A stretch of DNA of 64,000 bases, from NCBI GenBank assembly GCA_001600495.1, contig BCKE01000012.1, positions 545,844-609,843 on the forward strand, read 5' to 3'. The notes under the pieces are model-generated. The model had not been told where the DNA came from and did no database searches. It saw only the letters and a program-made list of their open reading frames with translations. Position numbers and translations under genes: made by a program. This DNA comes from Pilasporangium apinafurcum. Lineage: Eukaryota; Oomycota; Peronosporomycetes; Pythiales; Pythiaceae. Below are positions 47,132 to 55,776 of this stretch, one piece after another; the first letter of the stretch is position 1; every line of letters starts with the position of its first letter.

Positions 47132-48176
47132 TCTCTCGTTGTTGCTTCATTCACCTCCTCCTTCTCTTGGTAAGTCAGTCAATTTGCGCGTAACCTTTAC
47201 GAAGAGAAATCGAAAATAAAGTTTCAGGTGTTCCTAATTGAGGGGCTGAGTACCTAATTTAATATGTGCTCAATCCCGAAGAGGATATTGAAAACAAGGT
47301 AAAACTATTGTTAAGAATATTCTTTATAAAGGGATTCATGATGGGTACAAAAAATGGCTACATTTGTATTTCGTAGCTTTACCCCGTTGAAGATTTCAAA
47401 CGCCCAGGGATGTCATAAAAAAACAACGTCCAGGCATCTCAGCGGTGTAAATTATGGTTCATGCTATCGACGTAGCAGCACTGTCTGCCGGTAGCAGTCG
47501 TGTTTGGAGACTTAAATATTCTGGTCACCCTCTTCCTTCCAGAGCCTGCCTTGTGAGGCGAACTATGTTGATTGAAGAGTTGACATCTCAATTCCACATC
47601 CTATGACACTGTTGACACAGCAATAGACCGTGTACAAGTCGGCGTTGTCTGTCTTCGTTAGTCTTTTTGGTGTTAGGGTCCAGATTGACACGAAACTTCT
47701 CGCATTTGTCACCTTCGGCTTGGCAGTAAGAGTACTGACAGCTGCTCTTGACCGTTTTGTAGTACAGTAGGTTGGGATCGAGGGCTTAGCCCCAAACTCT
47801 ATCCGATTATATCCCTGTGTTAGATTTTTATTTTCGACGGAAGACTTGTTGTGCCTCTGCATCCAACTTGTCTGCTAATACCTGTCAATCCACCGACTCA
47901 GAGACCTTCGAGAAGAATGTAAGGGTCTACAGGTCGCTTCACGTGAATGAGACACATCCAGGAAGTGCCTGACAGCAGCTAGTTTGTAGTCTTCGGCTTT
48001 GCAATTCATAACATTGGTACTATATGACAATATAAGGGTCAACATCAACACCCAGGGGTTAGCCCCCTGGGTGTTTTAAATCTTGGTCGCAATGAAGATG
48101 ATAAAGTTACTACGAACAGTAAGCAGTTTGAGCGAAACGCTTCCAGTTACAAAAAACGCTATACGACATAGACAAG
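47132..48176. other. Intergenic, with hairpin and possible small Cys-rich fragment
   Basis: About 1 kb lies upstream of the TBC gene and downstream of the 821-residue membrane protein gene. On the minus strand, about 47610-47790, one frame reads LDPNLLYYKTVKSSCQYSYC and then AEGDKCEKFRV. It looks like a piece of a cysteine-rich protein but lacks a start and a signal peptide. It could be an exon of an unseen small gene or a host-gene remnant. A perfect hairpin lies at 48047-48075 (separate entry). Confidence 0.4.
48047..48075. repeat. Perfect 12-bp inverted repeat (hairpin)
   Basis: AACACCCAGGGG at 48047-48058 and its exact complement CCCCTGGGTGTT at 48064-48075 flank a five-base loop (TTAGC). 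The right arm is followed by TT. It lies about 100 bases past the stop of the minus-strand membrane protein gene, so it could form in that gene's 3' UTR or be a small structured RNA. Confidence 0.8.
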
Positions 48177-50642
48177 TTACACTTCGGATCTGCAAGATGC
48201 AATAATACGATTATCAGGCTGACTTGGTTGTGCTTCACTAGGAGTTCGTCGTCGCAAGCGCATGGCTTCTATGTAGTAGTGACTGAGTGGATTCCCAACC
48301 CAGCAATCTTCAACATCGTATACAGTGCATCGTAGAAATTCCTTCGGGAAGTTTTGGTCAACCAAGAGCACGCGTGCGATCTGATGGATGTCTATGAAGC
48401 GCTGTAGCTCTTGCTCCTTGCGTTTCCCAGCGATTACAACAAAAAATGCGCTTAGTAGCATAATCAAACATGTCGAGATGCATACAATTGCCGCTTCTAT
48501 TGGGATAGTAGCAAGTAACCGGATCTGCATGGTCCCACCTTCAAAGTTTAAGGTTCCAACGTTGTCTGCACGTTTCATCTCTTTTCTCAACACTGCATTT
48601 TGAAACAAGAAGAACAATCCAGCAGTGTATGCTTCTTGAAGCCCATATTCCATGTACCAGTGGTTGCCTTCGATTCGCTTCGCAATCGCATCAACGTTGT
48701 TGGAACATGTTCGCTCGATATTTTCCCAATCGATTCTGCGCTTGACATTGCGTTGGAAAATGAGCTCGCCTTTCACATCGCCGGTAGTTACTGTCACCAG
48801 CGGTGTAGATCTACTAAAAAACGCGCTGAGAGTGTCTACAGGAATATATTTCTTGCCAACAACCACGTGTTGCCTAGAAGAAGAAGCATCGTCATTCAGT
48901 CGATAACTCAACCCGTTACAATGGCGTTCTACTTGACAAGTGGCGTTAAACTCCAAGGATATATCACGTGACTTCCATTCCAATCGTCCTACTGTAATTG
49001 TATGATACCGCCGCAGATTTGTCACCGACGCACGGCGGATGCCAGGGATAGGTCCTTTCGGCTCAAGCACCATGTCGTCAGCCACTAAGCGCCTTGCAAA
49101 TGAGTAAATCAACATTGATGTGTTCGATTGTCTCGTACAACCAGCGCCATGGAGGTAAACAGGCGTCACATCTTCTGTTCCATCAGGAAATATACATGAG
49201 GCAAATGCATGAATTTGAGGTTGAACATCCCACATATTCTCTACAGTCGGGTTGTCGACGTTCGTTGGATTGGGATCTCTGATAAGACACGCCATCTCAC
49301 CGCACTCATCATTCACACTTAAATCATAGATCGCACTCATATTATTCGTTGTTGACGCACTCACCTCTTGGCTTGTAGTATCGAGTTCCAACTTCCCAGA
49401 CTCAACTTTGATTCTTCGCACAATTGACTTCTCGGCACATGGAATTTCTATCGTCACTGCGTCAAACACAATGTCGTTGGAGAGATCGAAATGTGTTAAG
49501 TTAAACGAAACTTCATCTACTGCATAATGCAGTCTTTGTGCTTGAAAGGTTAGCGATTCGTTCAACATCACTCTCGCAGCTTCCAAAAATGCAGTCACGC
49601 TACTATTACGGCTCGTTTGGATCGCTGTAGCTTTCTCTAGAAACTGGTCATACGAGCCGTTGTCAAGTCCACTGATGCTCATCCACGGCAGATATACTTC
49701 AGAGACAAGCATGCTGTTCAACAGGAGATTGGTGGCTGTGAACATGGGGAATGGTAATGTATGGTTCGGCGGTGGTTGCTCAGTCAATGTGGTGGAATTA
49801 ATATTCACACGTAGAGATCTGGAAGAGGTCATTCCATTTGGAAGTAGCCCTTCTAGCCACGGATGCGGGAAAAACGAATGCGTCATCCTCACATTCTGCG
49901 CCTGTCCACGGTCATTGTCACATGCATCGCTTGCGCTTGGTGTAAACGGTGGCGAGAAGACGGTGCGTAGGATCGTCTCCGTTGTTGGTTGTGGACTGAA
50001 CGGGTCTCTTGAGACGTTGGAGGACGCATTGAACGTAGCAGCCAAATCTGACGCCACAACTGCAGGGACAATCACAGGAGGTTGTCGTCGCACGCTTAGA
50101 CAGCTCAGCGGAATGGTTAGTGCAATACCAACTGCGCCGTGAACGAGGAGAACCACCGTCTTCCACTGCCAAGAGTCATGCCGCGTCAGGGTTGGCACCG
50201 TCGCCAAGATCAAGATCACGACTGGTAAAAACACTGCCACACACAATTCGAAGGTCCGCCCAGTTATAGATGCAACGATTCCGGAATAAAAATTATATCT
50301 GCTAACGATCGCATCCAGTTCTTCGTCCGATAAATTGTCTTCGATGGTATGCACTCCTATCCCTACAGCAAGAATACTCGATAGCACAGCCAAAAACGCC
50401 ACCATCGTTGTCACAAACAGCAATAGCGGGATTTTCCGCACTTGGATCGATAGCGGATATTCGGTCAAGGAACCGTTGAGGATATCGGAGCTGTGAAGTG
50501 ATGACAATACCGACCACTTGCCATTGCTACTGATCGGAGGAGGTGCACCGCTGCAGTGTGAAGGCGTCTCCACCACTACAGATTGATAACTCATTGGAAG
50601 CACCAAGCCCGTGCTATCAGCCTGGTTAGTGACGCCAGTCAT
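48177..50642 (-). CDS. Membrane protein with large Asn-rich ectodomain, unknown function
   Basis: One exon encodes 821 residues. Three hydrophobic spans lie near residues 71-97 (IPLLLFVTTMVAFLAVLSSI), 117-147 and 160-180. A hydrophilic region of about 540 residues follows, with numerous N-x-S/T sites and scattered cysteines (for example CGEMACLIRD, CIFPDG, CQVERHCNGLSY), as expected of an extracellular or lumenal domain. A last span sits near 725-755 (IEAAIVCISTCLIMLLSAFFVVIA). A short basic cytosolic tail ends the protein. There is no kinase, cyclase or transport motif. The layout suggests an oomycete surface receptor or adhesion protein, but no family is recognised. It is head to head with the DENN-MORN gene. 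Confidence 0.75.
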   Translation of the reverse strand: MTGVTNQADSTGLVLPMSYQSVVVETPSHCSGAPPPISSNGKWSVLSSLHSSDILNGSLTEYPLSIQVRKIPLLLFVTTMVAFLAVLSSILAVGIGVHTIEDNLSDEELDAIVSRYNFYSGIVASITGRTFELCVAVFLPVVILILATVPTLTRHDSWQWKTVVLLVHGAVGIALTIPLSCLSVRRQPPVIVPAVVASDLAATFNASSNVSRDPFSPQPTTETILRTVFSPPFTPSASDACDNDRGQAQNVRMTHSFFPHPWLEGLLPNGMTSSRSLRVNINSTTLTEQPPPNHTLPFPMFTATNLLLNSMLVSEVYLPWMSISGLDNGSYDQFLEKATAIQTSRNSSVTAFLEAARVMLNESLTFQAQRLHYAVDEVSFNLTHFDLSNDIVFDAVTIEIPCAEKSIVRRIKVESGKLELDTTSQEVSASTTNNMSAIYDLSVNDECGEMACLIRDPNPTNVDNPTVENMWDVQPQIHAFASCIFPDGTEDVTPVYLHGAGCTRQSNTSMLIYSFARRLVADDMVLEPKGPIPGIRRASVTNLRRYHTITVGRLEWKSRDISLEFNATCQVERHCNGLSYRLNDDASSSRQHVVVGKKYIPVDTLSAFFSRSTPLVTVTTGDVKGELIFQRNVKRRIDWENIERTCSNNVDAIAKRIEGNHWYMEYGLQEAYTAGLFFLFQNAVLRKEMKRADNVGTLNFEGGTMQIRLLATIPIEAAIVCISTCLIMLLSAFFVVIAGKRKEQELQRFIDIHQIARVLLVDQNFPKEFLRCTVYDVEDCWVGNPLSHYYIEAMRLRRRTPSEAQPSQPDNRIIASCRSEV

Positions 50643-50934
50643 TTTCTTCTTAATAACGCGAGGAATATGCGAGTAGGCTCGTCGATGAGCATGTTTCTCG
50701 TGTAGTCTTTCTCATCAAGCAAAAAGTATCTTTCCGCCAAGAGCTACACATGTAACGATTTCCTATTCGCTGAAATGGGTATGTTGAAGTCTAATAAACG
50801 ATAACCATTGGTTATAAATCAAATTTTCAACAGGATTATAGCTAATCAGGTATCATTACGTCCGAGTTTTCTGATTATCTGCCCCTCATTCTTGTGAAAG
50901 CGGTTTGCAGTTTTGGCATAACCCACGCCAACAA
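50643..50934. promoter_or_regulatory. Head-to-head promoter region
   Basis: 292 bases separate the start of the minus-strand membrane protein gene from the ATG of the plus-strand DENN-MORN gene. The stretch is AT-rich near 50780-50850. No specific factor site is claimed. Confidence 0.4.
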
Positions 50935-53900
50935 ATGACAACGCCTGCATTTGCGTTAGCGGTCGTGCGTGCACGTCGAATCGCTTCCGGCTGTAGCAGC
51001 ACCGCAGATACGCCTCCTCCATGTGAAGTGGAGTTTGCTCTCTCAGCTGACGGAGATTCCATTGCTAATACATCGGATTTTGTGACTTGTGGACGTCTTC
51101 TTATCAATGCATTGGCCACATCATCGTCAACTTCCACGCGGCTGCACAATGCATTCGATCCAAATAATGAATTGAGCGATAAATATTATTGGCACAGTGA
51201 TGACAGTGAGAATGGAGAAGATGATGAAGAAGAAGAGATTTTCAACAACGCCATCGGCTTTCGTGATATGAACTTAGGACATATGGGTGAGAATGGCAAA
51301 AGTCCTCTGTCGACAAACAAAGGTGCTGACACGGCCATTTTCTTCCATTTCCCAAAAGACCATGACAAATTTCTGGGATTAGTAGGCGTGGCGGTGCCGG
51401 ATCCACGGTTCCAGCGGAATTACTATATTCAACAGGAAGTGCGTTTCTTGGTGTTGCTCTCGAATGTTCCGTTTCAGGCACTATTGCGCAGTAAACTGCA
51501 GGAAATTGCTGTTGAATTCTTTAAACAGGATGACACACTAGTCTCCTACGAGCCACTAGCTATATTGTACAACCAGTCGCTTCAAGGGAAGATCGATTTT
51601 GCAGAGCTTCCCTACAGAGAGATTTACGTGGGACTACCGATCGTATCGCTCGTGAAACGATTCGGCAAGGACGTGGTCGCCATTTTGCGCGTCATCCTGT
51701 TGGAAGGGCGGATTGCTTGCTACTCTGCGAATCCAAGTATTGCGTCGGCCGCGACCCTTGCATTGCTTGCTTTGCTACCGGGTGTATTGGCGACGACAAC
51801 AGAGTTTACATCTAGAACGATTCAAGCGGTTGTATATCGACTTCGACGGTATGGTATGCCGTTTTCGTTGTTTAACGAAGATTTCATTCATCAGCCGTGC
51901 TTCTCCAGCGACCAAGAGTCGATTGTCTATTCTACAAAGGGGTTTCTAGTCGGTACAAACAACTCTTTGCTGCTCAAGCGTCCCAAGGCGCAATTGGATC
52001 TTATTGTGGATTTAGATACCTATCAGGTGGTAACATTCCCAACCAAGAAATGCGAAGTTGCATTTGCATTTGGTTCTGCGACTGCTGCCTTCGCTGATAG
52101 TATCACCGAACGATTTGGTAGGAATGTGGTGATGCCTCTGCCTCATCCTAGTAGTACATATGACCAAGAGAAAACAAAGCAAGATGAATCGCAGTGCCAG
52201 AAGTCTGTAACTGGCTCGCCCATAGCCTCCGCGAATTCTGATATTGATTGGATTCTTGCACAGTTTCAACGCTACTTTGAGCATTTTCTGGAGGAAGCGT
52301 TTAAAGGCTTGTTTGATAATCCTGGAGGTGTGGATGCTAATAATGATCCGTGGCACCCGTCCATTCGTGCATTGCTCGAAGGATTGGTATCTCCAGTCTT
52401 TGGCGAGCATTCAAAATTTTATGCTGAGTACGGTCGAGCGTGGACTCACGCATGGCAGACAACAAACAACTACGATAATTGGATTGCTGCACATCGTCTG
52501 GAACGACGACGATCAACCATCGCTACCGCAGCACCTCCTCCTCAGGAAGGTAGAAGTACGTACACATACCAAAATGGGGATGAATATGAAGGAGATTTCG
52601 TTCGAGGGAAGCGCCACGGATTTGGAATTTACGTGGAGTTTGTAACCAAGAATCAGTATGAAGGGGATTGGCGAAATGATTTACGGCACGGCAAGGGCAT
52701 TCTCAGTTCGAAGAGTAACGGGTATATCTATGACGGCGAATGGAAAGATGATGTACGCTGTGGTCGCGGCCACAGCTCCCTGAAGAATGTAGAAAGTTAT
52801 ACGGGTGAGTGGGAGAATAACTGTTTTCATGGGACCGGGATATATACCAACGCACAAGGCGATGTATATGATGGTGAATGGAAGGCTAGCGTGAAGGCAG
52901 GTGTGGGGAAGCTCGTTGTCGCTCGACCAAAGAGAGATGAAGAGTTTCAAGGCTTGAAGCAATACGTTGGTGAGTGGGCTAGCGGCCAGTTTCACGGAAC
53001 AGGTACAGCACATTACATGGATGGAACTGAGTACTCGGGGAGGTTCCAAGACGGCAAACGCCACGGAAATGGGCTACTAACCCTCCCATCGGGCGATAGA
53101 TATGAGGGTCAGTGGTGGAAGGGCTTTCGTCATGGCGAAGGGTGCTCGTTCTCCAAAAAATCGGGAACAACAAAAGAGGGAACATGGCGAAAGGACTGTG
53201 AGGTCGATGGAAAGTGGTTCATCACGTATCAGAACGGTGATAAGTATTCCGGCGCTTGTCGTCGTGGTCGACCTTGGGGGGAAGGAATTTGCAAGTATGC
53301 GAACGGGTCCTCTTATTCTGGCAGCTGGGTGGATGGCCTTCGTGAAGGCTATGGGATCTCTGTCGATGTCAATGGTGACATCCTAGAAGGTGAATGGAAG
53401 AACAGTGTCCTTGTAAAGACGGTACGACGGCCATCCCAGTTTGTTGATGTTTCGTTGGAGGAATCTTCATTATCTCTGTCAAGAAGACGCTCCAGTGTAG
53501 TTGGTTCTAATCAGCCGCAACCAGTACAGGGAAACCACTTGCATATTTACACAAATGGTGATATCTACGATGGCGAATTCAAAAATTCCATGCGCGATGG
53601 TTTTGGTGTCTTTACCGAACGAGCAACAGGGAATTTGTATGAAGGCGAGTGGAAGCAAAACCTTCGACATGGGAGTGGAGTTTTCACATCAGGCATGAAG
53701 GATTTTATCTATGATGGCAATTGGAAGCATGATATGCGCGACGGATATGGTCACTGTGTTATTCGTTCCTGTGAAACGTATAGCGGTCAATGGCATAACA
53801 ACCAGTTTCACGGCATGGGGAAGTACATTGACGCTGAAGGGGTTGTATACGAAGGTGAATTTGAACATGGGAAGAAGCATGGTATGGGCAAGCAAATTTC

Positions 53901-54441
53901 TACTTCGTCAACCACTCACAAGGAGCAATATTGCGGCGAATGGAAGGATGGGCATCGAGATGGGATTGGTGATGCCGTGTTCAGCGATGGCTCGCACTAC
54001 ACAGGCAGTTGGAAGAATGATATGCAGGACGGGGAAGGAACATTCACAAGTGCGCATGGTGAACGTTATGTAGGGCAATGGCGTATGAATATGAAAGAAG
54101 GTGCTGGAACTTTGTATCTCGTTAGTTCTGGTGTCACGAAAGAAGGTTATTGGGTCGCAGATGTACCAGTCGATGGTGACTGGACTATCCAGTTCCCTGA
54201 TGGGAGCAAATTCACTGGTCAATGTGTCAACGGCCGTGCACATGGACGTGGTGTCTGTAAATACGCGAACGGTGATGTGTATGACGGTATGTGGGTAAAT
54301 GGTAAGCGGCATGGATTCGGCACGGGCTTTTTCGCAAATGGAGAGAGCTTTGTCGGCGAGTGGGAAAATAACCATGTTGCCTTGAATGGAAAGGGAACAC
54401 TCACGTTGGCCGATGGAACAGTCCATGTTTATGCGAAGTAA
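50935..54441 (+). CDS. DENN-MORN fusion protein with duplicated MORN block
   Basis: One exon encodes about 1168 residues from the ATG at 50935. Residues about 125-470 resemble the AVL9/DENND6-type DENN module: FHFPKDHDKFLGLVGVAVPD, VRFLVLLSNVPFQALLRSKL, GLPIVSLVKRFGKDVVAILR and LEGRIACYSANP. DENN proteins act as exchange factors for Rab GTPases in late secretion and endosomal recycling. Residues about 541 to the end are some twenty-odd MORN repeats of the form Y.G.W..G..HG.G, which bind lipids or proteins and occur at membranes and basal bodies. The repeats form two collinear blocks (listed separately). DENN, then MORN, in one chain is unusual. The start at 50935 is preferred because the frame upstream lacks an ATG. 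There is no signal peptide or membrane span. Confidence 0.88.
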   Translation: MTTPAFALAVVRARRIASGCSSTADTPPPCEVEFALSADGDSIANTSDFVTCGRLLINALATSSSTSTRLHNAFDPNNELSDKYYWHSDDSENGEDDEEEEIFNNAIGFRDMNLGHMGENGKSPLSTNKGADTAIFFHFPKDHDKFLGLVGVAVPDPRFQRNYYIQQEVRFLVLLSNVPFQALLRSKLQEIAVEFFKQDDTLVSYEPLAILYNQSLQGKIDFAELPYREIYVGLPIVSLVKRFGKDVVAILRVILLEGRIACYSANPSIASAATLALLALLPGVLATTTEFTSRTIQAVVYRLRRYGMPFSLFNEDFIHQPCFSSDQESIVYSTKGFLVGTNNSLLLKRPKAQLDLIVDLDTYQVVTFPTKKCEVAFAFGSATAAFADSITERFGRNVVMPLPHPSSTYDQEKTKQDESQCQKSVTGSPIASANSDIDWILAQFQRYFEHFLEEAFKGLFDNPGGVDANNDPWHPSIRALLEGLVSPVFGEHSKFYAEYGRAWTHAWQTTNNYDNWIAAHRLERRRSTIATAAPPPQEGRSTYTYQNGDEYEGDFVRGKRHGFGIYVEFVTKNQYEGDWRNDLRHGKGILSSKSNGYIYDGEWKDDVRCGRGHSSLKNVESYTGEWENNCFHGTGIYTNAQGDVYDGEWKASVKAGVGKLVVARPKRDEEFQGLKQYVGEWASGQFHGTGTAHYMDGTEYSGRFQDGKRHGNGLLTLPSGDRYEGQWWKGFRHGEGCSFSKKSGTTKEGTWRKDCEVDGKWFITYQNGDKYSGACRRGRPWGEGICKYANGSSYSGSWVDGLREGYGISVDVNGDILEGEWKNSVLVKTVRRPSQFVDVSLEESSLSLSRRRSSVVGSNQPQPVQGNHLHIYTNGDIYDGEFKNSMRDGFGVFTERATGNLYEGEWKQNLRHGSGVFTSGMKDFIYDGNWKHDMRDGYGHCVIRSCETYSGQWHNNQFHGMGKYIDAEGVVYEGEFEHGKKHGMGKQISTSSTTHKEQYCGEWKDGHRDGIGDAVFSDGSHYTGSWKNDMQDGEGTFTSAHGERYVGQWRMNMKEGAGTLYLVSSGVTKEGYWVADVPVDGDWTIQFPDGSKFTGQCVNGRAHGRGVCKYANGDVYDGMWVNGKRHGFGTGFFANGESFVGEWENNHVALNGKGTLTLADGTVHVYAK
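52555..53415 (+). repeat. MORN block A
   Basis: About twelve MORN units begin at TYQNGDEYEGDF and end at DILEGEWKNSVL. A non-MORN spacer interrupts after the fifth unit (before QYVGEWASG). The block has a distinctive late unit, TTKEGTW..D..VDGKW, followed by EGICKYANGSSYSG. The same order and the same breaks recur in block B. Confidence 0.85.
53536..54410 (+). repeat. MORN block B, collinear copy of block A
   Basis: The block begins IYTNGDIYDGEF and ends SFVGEWENNHV. Unit by unit it follows block A, including the spacer after the fifth unit (STSSTTHKEQYCGEW) and the unit VTKEGYW..D.PVDGDW followed by RGVCKYANGDVYDG. This indicates duplication of the whole block and not growth by single units. 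The copies have diverged widely, so the event is old. Confidence 0.85.
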
Positions 54442-54456
54442 TGGCGAGATCTACTT

Positions 54457-54726
54457 TTAGGAAGCATTTGATGACGACTTATTGATGCGCATGCGATCCG
54501 TGATCAGTTGCATATGTCGCTGAAGTTCGATATTATCAATTAAGCAACTAAAGTGACGAAGCGTACCATGTGAGAAATTAAACATTCCATAACCGGATGA
54601 GATATAGCTGTTCAGCTTTGCGGTATTTGCACCAAAAAAAGCAGTAGGAGCTACACACAACAGCAACGACACGCATCCGCCTCGAGAAAGCGCGTACATG
54701 CACAGCGAATGCGAGTGTCCATACAT
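54457..54726 (-). CDS. Small hypothetical protein with one hydrophobic segment
   Basis: An open frame of 89 residues starts at 54726. It has one hydrophobic stretch, GGCVSLLLCVAPTAFFGA, then a helical C-terminus (LIDNIELQRHMQLITDRMRI) ending in a Ser/Asn tail. The stop lies 15 bases beyond the end of the DENN-MORN gene. It may instead be the last exon of a gene that includes 54786-55028, but I found no AG acceptor between the two that would join them. No family is recognised. Confidence 0.4.
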   Translation of the reverse strand: MYGHSHSLCMYALSRGGCVSLLLCVAPTAFFGANTAKLNSYISSGYGMFNFSHGTLRHFSCLIDNIELQRHMQLITDRMRINKSSSNAS

Positions 54727-54785
54727 CGATTTTTTGAATTCCAGTTACCATATATACACCAGGTCAGGAGTGAATGCCAATTGCG

Positions 54786-55028
54786 TTACAAAAGACGAGC
54801 TGAAATGATAGATACAGAGTGTCTTTCTTCTAAAAATACATCGTCCTCTCTTAAATGATCCTGCAATTCGCGACACATTGTGAAGCCATGTTCTGGGATC
54901 ATCATTGGTGCAAGCGTAGCCGCTGGGTTTCGCGACGCTTTACATGGGGTAGGGGGATCTTTCCGCTCGGATACAAAGTCCAGTTCACTCCTGAATAAAA
55001 TGTTCAGTTCCGTTTGCATATCACTCAT
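54786..55028 (-). CDS. Small hypothetical protein or exon
   Basis: An open frame of 80 residues starts MSDMQTELNILFRSELDF and contains a Pro/Cys-containing middle (KDPPTPCKASRNP) and an acidic helix (CRELQDHLREDDVFLEER). It reads like real protein but has no recognised domain. A further frame just upstream on the same strand (55053-55280, MHHAELNECREFLFTT) has a possible GTATGT donor after FVW and may be its first exon, though the phases I tried do not join. Confidence 0.35.
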   Translation of the reverse strand: MSDMQTELNILFRSELDFVSERKDPPTPCKASRNPAATLAPMMIPEHGFTMCRELQDHLREDDVFLEERHSVSIISARLL

Positions 55029-55407
55029 TGGATATAAATAAAGTAATACTTCTCATTGATTGGAAGAAAATATACATAGAAAAATGAATAAATCCTCGAA
55101 CAAAAAATATTTTCGTCCACCCATCACAATTTGACCACACACGCAAAAACGAGAGAGCCTAAATGCACATACCCAAACAAACAGCAATAGTGTCTTGTTG
55201 CTGAACATAACACGATCTTCTAAGGTGCTATGGGTTGTGAAGAGAAACTCTCTACACTCATTAAGCTCGGCGTGGTGCACTAATTTGACTTACATTCTTG
55301 AATCTTCTAAGTATGGAAACGTAATATACATTTAGGTAGAACGACTCGAATCTGAGAATTTTTTTCCATCCTTATTTCCTTCGTTACCGTCGTACCGTAG
55401 TATACAG

Positions 55408-55629
55408 ATGTCATCACACCCAATCAAACCCGTGGATGTGTCGAAGTTTAGGACCTTATCAAAAACTACTCATCGTCGTCACATCTCCTCCTCCACACCA
55501 CCATCTCTACATTGGCGTCAGTCATCTATCGATCAGCACAGTTTGGGATTTGCTTACACTTCTAAGGGCGCCACCCAACTATTGAAAACCCCCCATCTTA
55601 CACCAGCTGGTGGCGTTACTCGTACTTAA
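55408..55629 (+). CDS. Small basic hypothetical protein
   Basis: An open frame of 73 residues starts MSSHPIKPVDVSKFRTLSK. It is rich in Ser, Thr, His and Arg and ends with PAGGVTRT. It has a true ATG and stop and lies 147 bases before the start of the receptor-kinase gene. It could be an independent small gene or an upstream open reading frame in a long leader. No motif is recognised. Confidence 0.35.
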   Translation: MSSHPIKPVDVSKFRTLSKTTHRRHISSSTPPSLHWRQSSIDQHSLGFAYTSKGATQLLKTPHLTPAGGVTRT

Positions 55630-55776
55630 TCGAGACCCGGTGTATAAAAACCCACTCTTCCTTAAGTTGTGTAATCACTTGGTTTCAGTATCGTGTCCGC
55701 ATTTATTCGTTTCCGCACGCGTCAGATAAAAAGGGAAACAAGTCTCGCGACGCGCGCGCGAGGCGTTCCATCTCTC

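Noticed and set aside
50905-50934. Upstream extension of the DENN-MORN frame
   Set aside because: The frame would begin at a TTG. The ATG at 50935 is the first proper start.
55693-55776. Upstream extension of the receptor-kinase frame
   Set aside because: No ATG occurs in frame there. The first ATG is at 55777 and gives a sensible N-terminus.
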